In this document: one piece after another, positions 1 to 7,184 of the stretch | Numbering within the stretch: position 1 is the stretch's first letter | How the letters are laid out: every line of letters starts with the position of its first letter | Source of the DNA: Methanothrix sp. | Lineage (GTDB): Archaea; Halobacteriota; Methanosarcinia; Methanotrichales; Methanotrichaceae | Direction of reading: 5' to 3' | Assembly: GCA_028679775.1 (NCBI GenBank) | Contig: JAJRAX010000016.1 | Location: 1-12,900, forward strand | Length of the DNA stretch: 12,900 nucleotides | Notes under the pieces: generated by a model | Told to the model about the DNA's origin: nothing | Database searches by the model: none | Seen by the model: only the letters and a program-made list of their open reading frames with translations | Translations under genes and position numbers: made by a program

Positions 1-2
1 AG

Positions 3-3000
3 GACATAATAGTCACATGTACTCTGACAACCTCAAGTGGCTGCCAGAAGGATTATAAATTTGATATATCGGTGAACACAAAAAATTCTTCCGACATAGT
101 ATTAGTGCCCCCCGACATAAGCTTGAAAAAAGGTTGTGTGTTTTCATCACCTACCAGGATAGGGGACCAGGTATTGTACACATACAACGTCACCAACGTA
201 GGGGGTCAGCCTCTGCTGAACCCGAACCTCACCGACCTGCAGAGCTGGGGACCGAATTGCCTCCCGGTCTATAAGAATGGTGATAATGGCAACAATGTGC
301 TGGACCCTGGCGAATCCTGGTGGTATGAATGCCAATATACTATTCGAGATCCAATAGACTATCCAATGCTGCGTATCATGCAGAGCAATAACGATCCCGA
401 CGGAATGGAAGAGACAATACAAAACCTGATGGATATCAAGAGCCGCCTGGAGATAGTAATGGATAATTTGCGTCGATCATCCAGCCAATTCGATACCAAG
501 GCGGCCGAACTGGAGACTGGACACGCTACCCTCAATCGGGTGAATTTTACATTCTACAACTACACCAACCAGGTGACTGGAGAGTCATTTAGCAGGACGA
601 TCGACTCGATGGGCAATTTGAATAGAACCATCTACACTGATGCAGTCACCGGTGCAGTGATGACCGTTGGTTATGCAGCATCCGGGAAGATCGTCTTTGA
701 GGAGGTCTATTTTCCACCTCCGACAACCAGAGAGTACCTCAAGATCGAGTACGACATGCCAGCCAGAGGATATCGTACCATTACAATTATTGATTATAAA
801 ACAGGAAAGACACTGGTATTGATCGTTGATGCTAAGGGAAATATCTTATCTAAGGAATTTAAAATTACTCCCGGATATAAAGAATATGAGGAGAGATTTT
901 ATCTCAGAAATACTGCCAAAGTAACAGCCTGGACGAAAGGGGGCGTGAATGTATCCGATTACGATTCATTCACATTGGAGGTCATCCGAATGCTGCCGGT
1001 TCTTGCAATCGTGAAGTCTGCAGATAAAGAACCGGTGGATCCGGGAGCTCTTTTAAACTACACAATCAATTATCAAAACATCGCTGGCACAGATGCACAT
1101 GATGTTGTGATCACGGAGAGCTACAACAAAAGCGTTACCTTCCTGAGATCAGATCCCGCCCCCGATGATGGGACGATCGATAGATGGAGCCTGGGAGATC
1201 TCCGTGCGGGAGAATCGGGAAAGATCAGTATCCAGACCAAGGTTGATCCTCTCGCCAAGCCGGGATCGATAATCACCAATCTAGCGGAGATCAACTGCAA
1301 GGAGAAGTGCGGAAACATCAGCATCGTAAACACCACCGTGGCAGGAGAGAGGCTGAATATTACCAAGAGCGCCTATCCCAATCCAGTATCACCAGACGAG
1401 ATCCTGACCTACACCATAAGCTATCGAAATAACGGCGATACAACAGAGACCAATGTGACCATTTTTGATTGGCTGGACAGCCGTGTTGATCTGGTCGATA
1501 TAACTTCCAGTCCTTCCTTGAATGGCAGCAACTATGGAGACTATTACTGGTGGAGCGTGGGTGATCTCAATTCAGGAGAGATGGGCACGATAACCATGAG
1601 GGTAAAGATTAAGCCAAAAGATTTCTTCCTGGAAAATGCCACATGGCTCATCAATACTTATAAGATCAATTCCACTCAATCGGAGGGAGTTCAAGCATCA
1701 TTGGAGACGCTTGTGATTCACTCTCTTTGGATTAAAAAGACTGCAGACAAGAAGAGTTACGGCCAAGAGGAGAACATAACCTACACCATCAAGTACGGAA
1801 ATTCCGCACCAATTGCCGCCACTAACGTGACTGTCACCGACTATCTTCCAGATGTGATGCTCATAAGTGCATCACCATCGCCGTCCCCTAACTCGAGCAG
1901 CAGAAACCTGACTTGGAGCATCGGAACTTTAAAGGCAAACGAATCTGGGACCATTACTATAATTGCTCAGATCCCAAAGAAGGCGAATGCGACATTCCAT
2001 GAGGCATCTGAGGTAAGTGGTGTGGGTTATTCATACGTCCGGAAAGAATTATCAACCGAAGAGGAGAAGAAATCGCTCACAAACAGGGTGGTGATAGCAG
2101 GAAATTATTATCTTCGCCGATACCCAGTATACGCCAGTTCATCTGTAACCCTGATCGGATCAGCTGGCACCAGTATTTTGAGCCGGGAGCACGGGAGCGG
2201 CACTTACAAAGAATCTGAAAAAAGCAGCCTTTACCAGGAGAACAAGAGCGTGAGCCTCGACAAGGTGCTGTTCGCCAATTATCAGCCGACGATATCTCTT
2301 CTGCCGGGTGATAGGAGCCTCGAATACGATTCGTTGTGGTCGGACCGGACTGACGTGGAGAACAAGATTCTGCTTGATAAGGTCAGCGAGAATTATCAAT
2401 ATGCAGAAACCTTGAACAAGAGCAGTTCGTTTCAAGCTGACATGAATCAGACGGTTTATGATTCCCAGGTGGATATGGTCTCAGGCATGGCCCGGATTAA
2501 ATATAAGAAATATTTCGAGGACAGAACAGATATTCTCCAGGAGATCGATGAGAACTACCACGGCAGCTTCCGGATAGAAGAGTCCGTGGATTCGTATGGG
2601 GATAGCGTCAAGTTCTCCAAATTAGGCAAAGGCAAAGGATTCGTTTCCTCTGATGAGAGGGTGACAGGCAAACTGAGATCCTATGATTCAGGCAGTGGGT
2701 ACTACTCATCGGAAGAGACGTCCCAGCTTCTCTCAGTCGAAAAACTTACAAAGATGCAATACGCTCCCTTAGAGCTTGGTGCCGGATCGAGAAATATCAC
2801 CTATGCCAACCTCTGGCAAGAGGGCATGTGGACCCGTGAAAAGGATAAAATGCTTTTCATAGGCGAAAAGATCCAAGACGCAACGTCTGTGGATAAGGAG
2901 GCCTTTATGGATGAGTCCCGTCTTTCTGTTCTCGGAAAGTTCAATGGAAGCCTCAACATGCAATTGAAAAACGGCAAGAACATTGCTCTGGATGAGACAT

Positions 3001-3626
3001 TCATCGGCAGCTATCAGATAGATACTGCCCTCGCAATATACTCATCTCCACGCCATCTTTATCCTCATGTAAATATCAGCAAGAAGGCAGTCATGGTAGG
3101 CGAAGATATCGTCCTATTTTTGATTAATGTCAGCAACGATGGCAATAAGCTGCTCAAGCCTCTTATTGTTACAGATTATCTTCCGGAGGGATGCAGTTTC
3201 ATCAACTCCAGCATCCGGGCCAAGCCCAACGACCAGATAATAAATTGGACCATACCATCGCTTGATATCAGCAGAAAGCTGACAATAAAGATGTGGGCCA
3301 AGCTCGATGGACAACGCAGCTATTATACGAATTTCGTGGCAGTTATGGCTACCTGCAAGGAGAGCATTCTGCGAGCCAATAACAGCACTACATTTGAGGC
3401 CTACTACCAACCATTGCCTTGCTGTCTGGATGAGAATAGTGCAATCAATGTCACGACGATGCTCAACAATACAACCAGAGGATACTGGGGTGAATGGAAT
3501 CCACCAGAAGCCTTCAATGTCGCAACCAATTTCACTGATTGCGCATGTCTGTCAGACGAATATTACGATGCACTGGAGAAGAACATGACCCAGATATGCT
3601 GTGCATCTAACTACGAAGTACCTTGA
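3..3626 (+). CDS. Large secreted DUF11/DUF7507-repeat surface protein, 5'-partial
   Basis: The reading frame is open from base 3, and the codons before the first GTG (72) look coding (secreted-type, rich in Thr/Ser/Asp). The gene therefore starts before the window and the GTG is probably internal. Residues below are counted from that GTG. Residues ~20-91 resemble the first half of a DUF7507/DUF11-type beta-sandwich (LDPGESWWYEC), and its final strands appear only at ~277-305 (NTAKVTAW). Four DUF11-like repeats follow: ~310-420, ~428-525, ~554-640 and ~1000-1090, with signatures such as LNYTINYQN, LTYTISYRN and ITYTIKYGN. Between repeats 3 and 4 lies a ~350-residue Tyr/Ser-rich region with an internal duplication. 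More than 30 N-x-S/T sequons suggest heavy glycosylation outside the cell. The tail (1117-1184) holds CC, CAC and CC pairs, with no C-terminal membrane helix. The family is structural or adhesive and no catalytic residues are apparent. The gene looks more AT-rich than its neighbours. Exact role unknown. Confidence 0.9.
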   Translation, partial: DIIVTCTLTTSSGCQKDYKFDISVNTKNSSDIVLVPPDISLKKGCVFSSPTRIGDQVLYTYNVTNVGGQPLLNPNLTDLQSWGPNCLPVYKNGDNGNNVLDPGESWWYECQYTIRDPIDYPMLRIMQSNNDPDGMEETIQNLMDIKSRLEIVMDNLRRSSSQFDTKAAELETGHATLNRVNFTFYNYTNQVTGESFSRTIDSMGNLNRTIYTDAVTGAVMTVGYAASGKIVFEEVYFPPPTTREYLKIEYDMPARGYRTITIIDYKTGKTLVLIVDAKGNILSKEFKITPGYKEYEERFYLRNTAKVTAWTKGGVNVSDYDSFTLEVIRMLPVLAIVKSADKEPVDPGALLNYTINYQNIAGTDAHDVVITESYNKSVTFLRSDPAPDDGTIDRWSLGDLRAGESGKISIQTKVDPLAKPGSIITNLAEINCKEKCGNISIVNTTVAGERLNITKSAYPNPVSPDEILTYTISYRNNGDTTETNVTIFDWLDSRVDLVDITSSPSLNGSNYGDYYWWSVGDLNSGEMGTITMRVKIKPKDFFLENATWLINTYKINSTQSEGVQASLETLVIHSLWIKKTADKKSYGQEENITYTIKYGNSAPIAATNVTVTDYLPDVMLISASPSPSPNSSSRNLTWSIGTLKANESGTITIIAQIPKKANATFHEASEVSGVGYSYVRKELSTEEEKKSLTNRVVIAGNYYLRRYPVYASSSVTLIGSAGTSILSREHGSGTYKESEKSSLYQENKSVSLDKVLFANYQPTISLLPGDRSLEYDSLWSDRTDVENKILLDKVSENYQYAETLNKSSSFQADMNQTVYDSQVDMVSGMARIKYKKYFEDRTDILQEIDENYHGSFRIEESVDSYGDSVKFSKLGKGKGFVSSDERVTGKLRSYDSGSGYYSSEETSQLLSVEKLTKMQYAPLELGAGSRNITYANLWQEGMWTREKDKMLFIGEKIQDATSVDKEAFMDESRLSVLGKFNGSLNMQLKNGKNIALDETFIGSYQIDTALAIYSSPRHLYPHVNISKKAVMVGEDIVLFLINVSNDGNKLLKPLIVTDYLPEGCSFINSSIRAKPNDQIINWTIPSLDISRKLTIKMWAKLDGQRSYYTNFVAVMATCKESILRANNSTTFEAYYQPLPCCLDENSAINVTTMLNNTTRGYWGEWNPPEAFNVATNFTDCACLSDEYYDALEKNMTQICCASNYEVP
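2166..3010 (+). repeat. Diverged internal duplication in the surface protein (protein level)
   Basis: Two segments of about 115 residues, at ~700-815 and ~865-980 of the surface protein, share an ordered set of landmarks. These are GSG-x-Y near 708 and 874, then Y-x-P, then G-x-R, then Y-x-x-LW, then a Lys-rich K-[IM]-L helix- or strand-like stretch. The copies read YQP...GDRSLEYDSLW and YAP...GSRNITYANLW, with a one-residue gap between the P and G landmarks. This was aligned by eye and is not detectable at DNA level. It is not a DUF11 repeat, and I do not recognise the module. Confidence 0.6.
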
Positions 3627-3700
3627 GCTACCTGACCGCACGAAATGGCAATTCACTGATCTTTGCCGAAAAAGAGGAACATCATCAGGCCGGAGCGTGG

Positions 3701-3724
3701 CCGGGAAAGCGTTCCTTTTCCCGG
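3701..3724. terminator. Hairpin between convergent genes
   Basis: A perfect 8-bp inverted repeat (CCGGGAAA / TTTCCCGG) flanks an 8-nt loop, extendable by a G-T pair. It sits between the 3' ends of the surface-protein gene and the convergent acyl-CoA synthetase gene. A smaller GGCC...GGCC inverted repeat (3688-3702) overlaps its left arm. There is no long T-run on either side, so a role in 3'-end formation or transcript stability is inference. Apart from this hairpin, nothing else stands out in the 123-bp spacer. Confidence 0.4.
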
Positions 3725-3749
3725 ACCCTAGCTCAGCTCTGCTTCAGAC

Positions 3750-5828
3750 CTATGCCTGAGGCTCCTGTCCTTTTACCTGCTTGTAGTGGCGGTACATGAT
3801 GCCTAGAGCGTCGGCCACCTGCTCCGGAGTAGAGACGACGGGAATGCCGGCATTTTCCATCTTTATCACATCAGGCATGGCAAACTCTTTTCCTGCGACG
3901 CATGCGATGATCGGCTTGCCCTTGTAGTTGATGCTCTTGAGGGCATCTACGTAGCTGTCCAGGATCTCGGCCTGAAGGACCACTATGAAGCTGCCCACAT
4001 CATCGCTGTCAACTCCTATCTCAATCGTCCTTTTCACGGTTTCGGCATCCTGGCTGAATGTGTAGTCCACAGGATTCATGCCGCAGACATAGTCAGGCAA
4101 GAGCTTCTTCAGTCGCTCCTTGTTCTGAGGCTCAAGCTCTGAAAGGCGCATGCCGTTGTCGATGATGGCGTCGGCTGCGATAACGCCGAGAGAGCCCGCG
4201 TAGGTTATGATGAATACGCCCTCACGATTGGGGAACGGCTGCTTGGATATGATGCGGGCAAGGTTGAACATGTGCTCGTAATCGCGCGCTCTGATTATGC
4301 CCGACTGGCGGAAGACCGCGGAAAAGATCTGGTCGTTTCCGGCCATAGAAGCTGTGTGGGATGCTACTGCCTTTTTGCCTGCATCGGTTCGCCCGGACTT
4401 AAGAACAACTATCGGCTTATTGCGGGTGATCCGCTTGGCTGCATCAATGAAACGTCTGCCGCCTTTCACAGACTCCAGATACATGCAGATGACATTGATG
4501 AACTCGTCTTTGCTTACTGCTTCCATGATATCGGTCTCATTGATATCCAGCTTGTTGCCGATGGTTGCGATGATTCCGAAATCCATGATGTGACGCAGAC
4601 CCCAGAGCATTCCCGCGGCGCAGACGCCGGCCTGAGAGACGAGGCCAATGTTGCCCATGGACAGAGCGTCCACGATGCCTATTGACTGGACCATGCTGCA
4701 GTGGGTGTTGATTATGCCAGAGCAGTTGGGTCCAAGCAGCCGGACGCCGTATCTGTCGGCGATCTCCTTCATCTGCAGCTCGATCTTCAGGCCTTCCTCG
4801 CCAAGTTCGGCAAACCCTGCGGACTCGACGACGATGTAGCGTATTCCGCACTTGCAGCACTCCTCCACGACATCAGGCGTGACCCCTGCCGAGACCAGGA
4901 TGATGGCCACGTCAACTGGCTCAGGAACCGCGCTGATGCACGGATACGCCTTGCAGCCGCAGATCTCATCGGCACGGGGATTTATGGGATAGAGCTTTCC
5001 CCTGAACTTGTGGCTGACCAGATTGGTAAAGACGTTCCATCCCAATTTTCCCGGTGTGCCGGAGGCACCAATGACTGCAATGCTCTTCGGATAGAACAGG
5101 TCGTGCAGGTCCTGCTTTTTAGCCTCAGGCGGCTCGGGTCTGGGATCGCCCAAAATGATGCGAGCATCAACCACCATGTAGCCCTCAGGATAGAGGAACA
5201 CGGGATTGAGATCCATCTCCGAGATATCAGGATTGTCCATCACAAAGTCGGATACTGACAGGAGCAGCTTCTCCAGGGCGTTGATATCAGAAGAATAGCC
5301 GCGGTATCCTCTGAGCAGTGCATAGCCCTTGATCTCCTCAATCATGTCTTTGGCATCAGAGGATGAGATTGGGATCGAGCGGAAGGAGACATCCTTTAAA
5401 ACCTCTACAAAGACTCCACCAAGGCCAAACATCAACACCGGCCCGAATGTGGCATCATTGGCCACACCCACGATGGCCTCCACGCCTGGCCGGGCCATCT
5501 TCTGGACTGAGACGCCTTCGAGCCTCTTGCCGGAAAATGCGGTGACAATCTCTCGATAGGCGGACCTTACCTCGTCGCCATTTTTCAAGTTAAGCTTAAC
5601 GCCGCCAGCATCGGATTTATGGACGACATCAGGGGATAGCACCTTCATGGCCACTGGACAATCAAGGGCAGAAAAGATCTCTACTGCATCATCCTCGGTT
5701 CTTGCGACTCCGGTCCCGGTGGTTGTGATTCCCAGGCGTTCTAAAACGGCTTTGCTCTCGTGCTCCATCAAATAGGTCCGGCCACTTGACCGGGCCCGAT
5801 CGATAACCTCTCTATATTGCTTTGCCAT
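3750..5828 (-). CDS. Acetate--CoA ligase (ADP-forming)-type acyl-CoA synthetase, fused beta-alpha
   Basis: This is a 692-residue single-chain NDP-forming acyl-CoA synthetase. The family interconverts acyl-CoA + ADP + Pi and acid + CoA + ATP in the cytoplasm through a phosphohistidine. The ATP-grasp (beta) part comes first, at ~10-235, with H70 in VVHKSD matching the beta-subunit histidine known to matter in Pyrococcus ACD, and GLGGVFVEV downstream. The CoA-binding Rossmann domain starts at ~248 (SIAVIGAS). The succinyl-CoA-ligase-like region has GPNC at 366-369 and the catalytic-loop histidine H491 in ASHTASMAG. All key residues are present, so it should be active. No GNAT domain is fused, so it is not an obvious Pat-type protein acetyltransferase. 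The ATG at 5828 is preceded by a weak GGGGTC site. Substrate (acetate, branched or aryl acids) cannot be read from the sequence. It stands alone on this strand. Confidence 0.93.
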   Translation of the reverse strand: MAKQYREVIDRARSSGRTYLMEHESKAVLERLGITTTGTGVARTEDDAVEIFSALDCPVAMKVLSPDVVHKSDAGGVKLNLKNGDEVRSAYREIVTAFSGKRLEGVSVQKMARPGVEAIVGVANDATFGPVLMFGLGGVFVEVLKDVSFRSIPISSSDAKDMIEEIKGYALLRGYRGYSSDINALEKLLLSVSDFVMDNPDISEMDLNPVFLYPEGYMVVDARIILGDPRPEPPEAKKQDLHDLFYPKSIAVIGASGTPGKLGWNVFTNLVSHKFRGKLYPINPRADEICGCKAYPCISAVPEPVDVAIILVSAGVTPDVVEECCKCGIRYIVVESAGFAELGEEGLKIELQMKEIADRYGVRLLGPNCSGIINTHCSMVQSIGIVDALSMGNIGLVSQAGVCAAGMLWGLRHIMDFGIIATIGNKLDINETDIMEAVSKDEFINVICMYLESVKGGRRFIDAAKRITRNKPIVVLKSGRTDAGKKAVASHTASMAGNDQIFSAVFRQSGIIRARDYEHMFNLARIISKQPFPNREGVFIITYAGSLGVIAADAIIDNGMRLSELEPQNKERLKKLLPDYVCGMNPVDYTFSQDAETVKRTIEIGVDSDDVGSFIVVLQAEILDSYVDALKSINYKGKPIIACVAGKEFAMPDVIKMENAGIPVVSTPEQVADALGIMYRHYKQVKGQEPQA

Positions 5829-5890
5829 TTTGACCCCGAAATACTGTGTTCTCTTCTGGCCGCTATGCGTTCGTTTATCTTGATTCTCAC

Positions 5891-5900
5891 CTTAAAAAGC
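5891..5900 (-). promoter_or_regulatory. Candidate TATA box for the acyl-CoA synthetase gene
   Basis: On the minus strand this reads GCTTTTTAAG, a plausible archaeal box A. It lies 63-72 nt upstream of the ATG at 5828, which would give a leader of roughly 40 nt. This is assigned by sequence likeness and spacing only. Confidence 0.4.
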
Positions 5901-5967
5901 TTACCAGACTTACGAAATATCAATAAACGATTGGCTGTGACTCTATGTCGTTTACAGCTCCAGTATG

Positions 5968-5995
5968 TCTTTGGAAGCGATTCTTTGGAAGCGAT
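5968..5995. repeat. Perfect tandem 14-bp direct repeat in the divergent spacer
   Basis: TCTTTGGAAGCGAT occurs twice with no gap (5968-5981 and 5982-5995). It lies 35-62 nt upstream of the PAC2-family start at 6030 and about 140 nt upstream of the divergent acyl-CoA synthetase start. It may be a regulator-binding site or a chance replication-slippage duplication. No strong TATA box could be assigned for the rightward gene; the nearest candidate is a weak CTTATCT at 5999-6005. Confidence 0.9.
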
Positions 5996-6029
5996 GCTCT
6001 TATCTCGGATAAATGACCAATAATCCTGC

Positions 6030-6773
6030 ATGGATAAGGAAATTGTCCAGGTCATTTTAGAGAAGAAGCCCTCCGTCAAGAACCCAATCTTGATCGAGGG
6101 GTTCCCTGGGATCGGCCTGGTGGGCAACATCGCCAGCCAGTACATAGTCAACGAACTGAAGATGACATATCTCGGCGCCATGAGCTCCAGGTACTTTCCG
6201 CCTCTGGCAGTTCTCATGGGGGGAGTTGTGAACATGCCTGTCAGGATCTATGAGGATGCTGAGAAGGGCATAGTGATTCTCACCGCCGACATTCCAGTTC
6301 ATCCTCTCGCCTCATTTGAGATTGGAAAGGAGATAGTCTCCTTCGCCGAGTCCATCAGCGCTAAAGAGATGATCTGTCTTGCAGGCATCACGGTTATGGG
6401 CGACGAGCATCGGGTCTTTGGAGCAGTCAGCCGAGAGGATTTGCTCGATCGCATCAAGGAGAAGACGGAGGTCTTTGAGCTGGGTACAATCACAGGCATT
6501 ACCGGCAGCATCATGAATGAGTGCCGTATCCGAAACATGCCGGCCATCTGTCTGCTCGGCGAGACAGCCTCAGCAGAACCGGATCCAAGAGCGGCCATAG
6601 CCACCATCGAGACGCTCAACAAGATCTATGATTTAGGGATAAGCACAGCTAAACTCTCTGAGCAGGCGGAGCAGATCGAACTGCAGATGGCGCAACTCGC
6701 CCAGCAGATGAAAGCCGCCGCCCCAGAAGAACAGCAGGTTCAGATGCCCAAAGAGTTTCCCATGTACGGGTGA
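6030..6773 (+). CDS. PAC2-family proteasome assembly chaperone homologue
   Basis: This 247-residue protein belongs to the PAC2 family, whose archaeal members (PbaA/PbaB type) and eukaryotic relatives (Pba1-Pba2) bind 20S proteasome alpha rings. The hallmark N-terminal segment PILIEGFPGIGLVGNIA lies at ~18-34, followed by the alternating beta/alpha core with VILTADIPV and the Gly-rich GITGITGS loop. The last ~50 residues are Gln/Glu-rich and probably helical or coiled-coil (EQAEQIELQMAQLAQQMK). The protein ends in PMYG, so the last three residues fit the hydrophobic-Tyr-any (HbYX) tail that docks into alpha-ring pockets. No good Shine-Dalgarno precedes the ATG, so the message may be leaderless. 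It is first in an operon with the DUF473-like gene (6-nt gap) and the DHPS-like gene. Function is inferred from the family. Confidence 0.88.
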   Translation: MDKEIVQVILEKKPSVKNPILIEGFPGIGLVGNIASQYIVNELKMTYLGAMSSRYFPPLAVLMGGVVNMPVRIYEDAEKGIVILTADIPVHPLASFEIGKEIVSFAESISAKEMICLAGITVMGDEHRVFGAVSREDLLDRIKEKTEVFELGTITGITGSIMNECRIRNMPAICLLGETASAEPDPRAAIATIETLNKIYDLGISTAKLSEQAEQIELQMAQLAQQMKAAAPEEQQVQMPKEFPMYG

Positions 6774-6774
6774 T
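6769..6774 (+). promoter_or_regulatory. Shine-Dalgarno overlapping upstream stop codon
   Basis: GGTGAT matches the archaeal anti-SD and contains the TGA stop of the PAC2-family gene. It lies 5 nt before the ATG at 6780, supporting that start and suggesting translational coupling. Confidence 0.7.
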
Positions 6775-6779
6775 GCCTA

Positions 6780-7169
6780 ATGATCTACATAGCGCTAACG
6801 GGATTGGCTAAACATGTGATAAAGGAGCTTCTTGCTGCCAAAGTCAGGACGGTGGAGATCAGGAGTCCCAACAACTTCTTCGCCCTTCTAAGTGTCCAGC
6901 CGGGAGACAGGATATTTCTTACCGAGTCCAGTGCTCCGGACATAGTCCCCGGAACCTCTGGCCTGATCGCCAGCATCAGAGCCATGCAGACGATCACACA
7001 CCGCACCATTCAGTCAAGCGAGGACTATTATGAGGAGCGGGAGGCCCAGGCGGCCAGGGTGCAGCTGCAGCTCTTGGCAGTGGGTCGGGTGAGAAGGATC
7101 ACCAACTTCGAGCCTGGCACGCCACTCATGCTGGATGTAGATGAAGTGAAATACTGCGACGCTCGATGA
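6780..7169 (+). CDS. Small conserved archaeal protein, DUF473-like
   Basis: This 129-residue soluble protein has no signal peptide or membrane helix. It begins IALTGLAKHVIKELL and continues with an EIRSPNNFFALL strand-like segment, then PGDRIFLTESS and PGTSGLIA. This resembles the methanogen family I remember as DUF473; the family name is from memory and less certain than the gene itself. The PGDxIFLT...PGTxG pattern suggests a small beta-rich fold such as a PUA/ASCH-like barrel, which is inference. Start support is strong: a GGTGAT site 5 nt upstream overlaps the previous stop. It sits between the PAC2-family gene and the DHPS-like gene in one apparent operon. No function can be assigned. 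Confidence 0.85.
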   Translation: MIYIALTGLAKHVIKELLAAKVRTVEIRSPNNFFALLSVQPGDRIFLTESSAPDIVPGTSGLIASIRAMQTITHRTIQSSEDYYEEREAQAARVQLQLLAVGRVRRITNFEPGTPLMLDVDEVKYCDAR

Positions 7170-7184
7170 GTTGGGGGGCACGCT

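Noticed and set aside
72..74. GTG at 72 as the true start of the surface protein
   Set aside because: The frame stays open and coding-like to the window edge, and no signal peptide follows this GTG, so the gene begins outside the window.
4272..5258. Plus-strand ORFs of 137 and 185 aa opposite the acyl-CoA synthetase
   Set aside because: They are antisense to a strongly conserved enzyme and show no family features.
5768..6235. Minus-strand ORF of 155 aa across the divergent spacer
   Set aside because: It overlaps the antisense of the PAC2-family gene and the start of the acyl-CoA synthetase gene, has no recognisable motif, and its composition follows the opposite strand.
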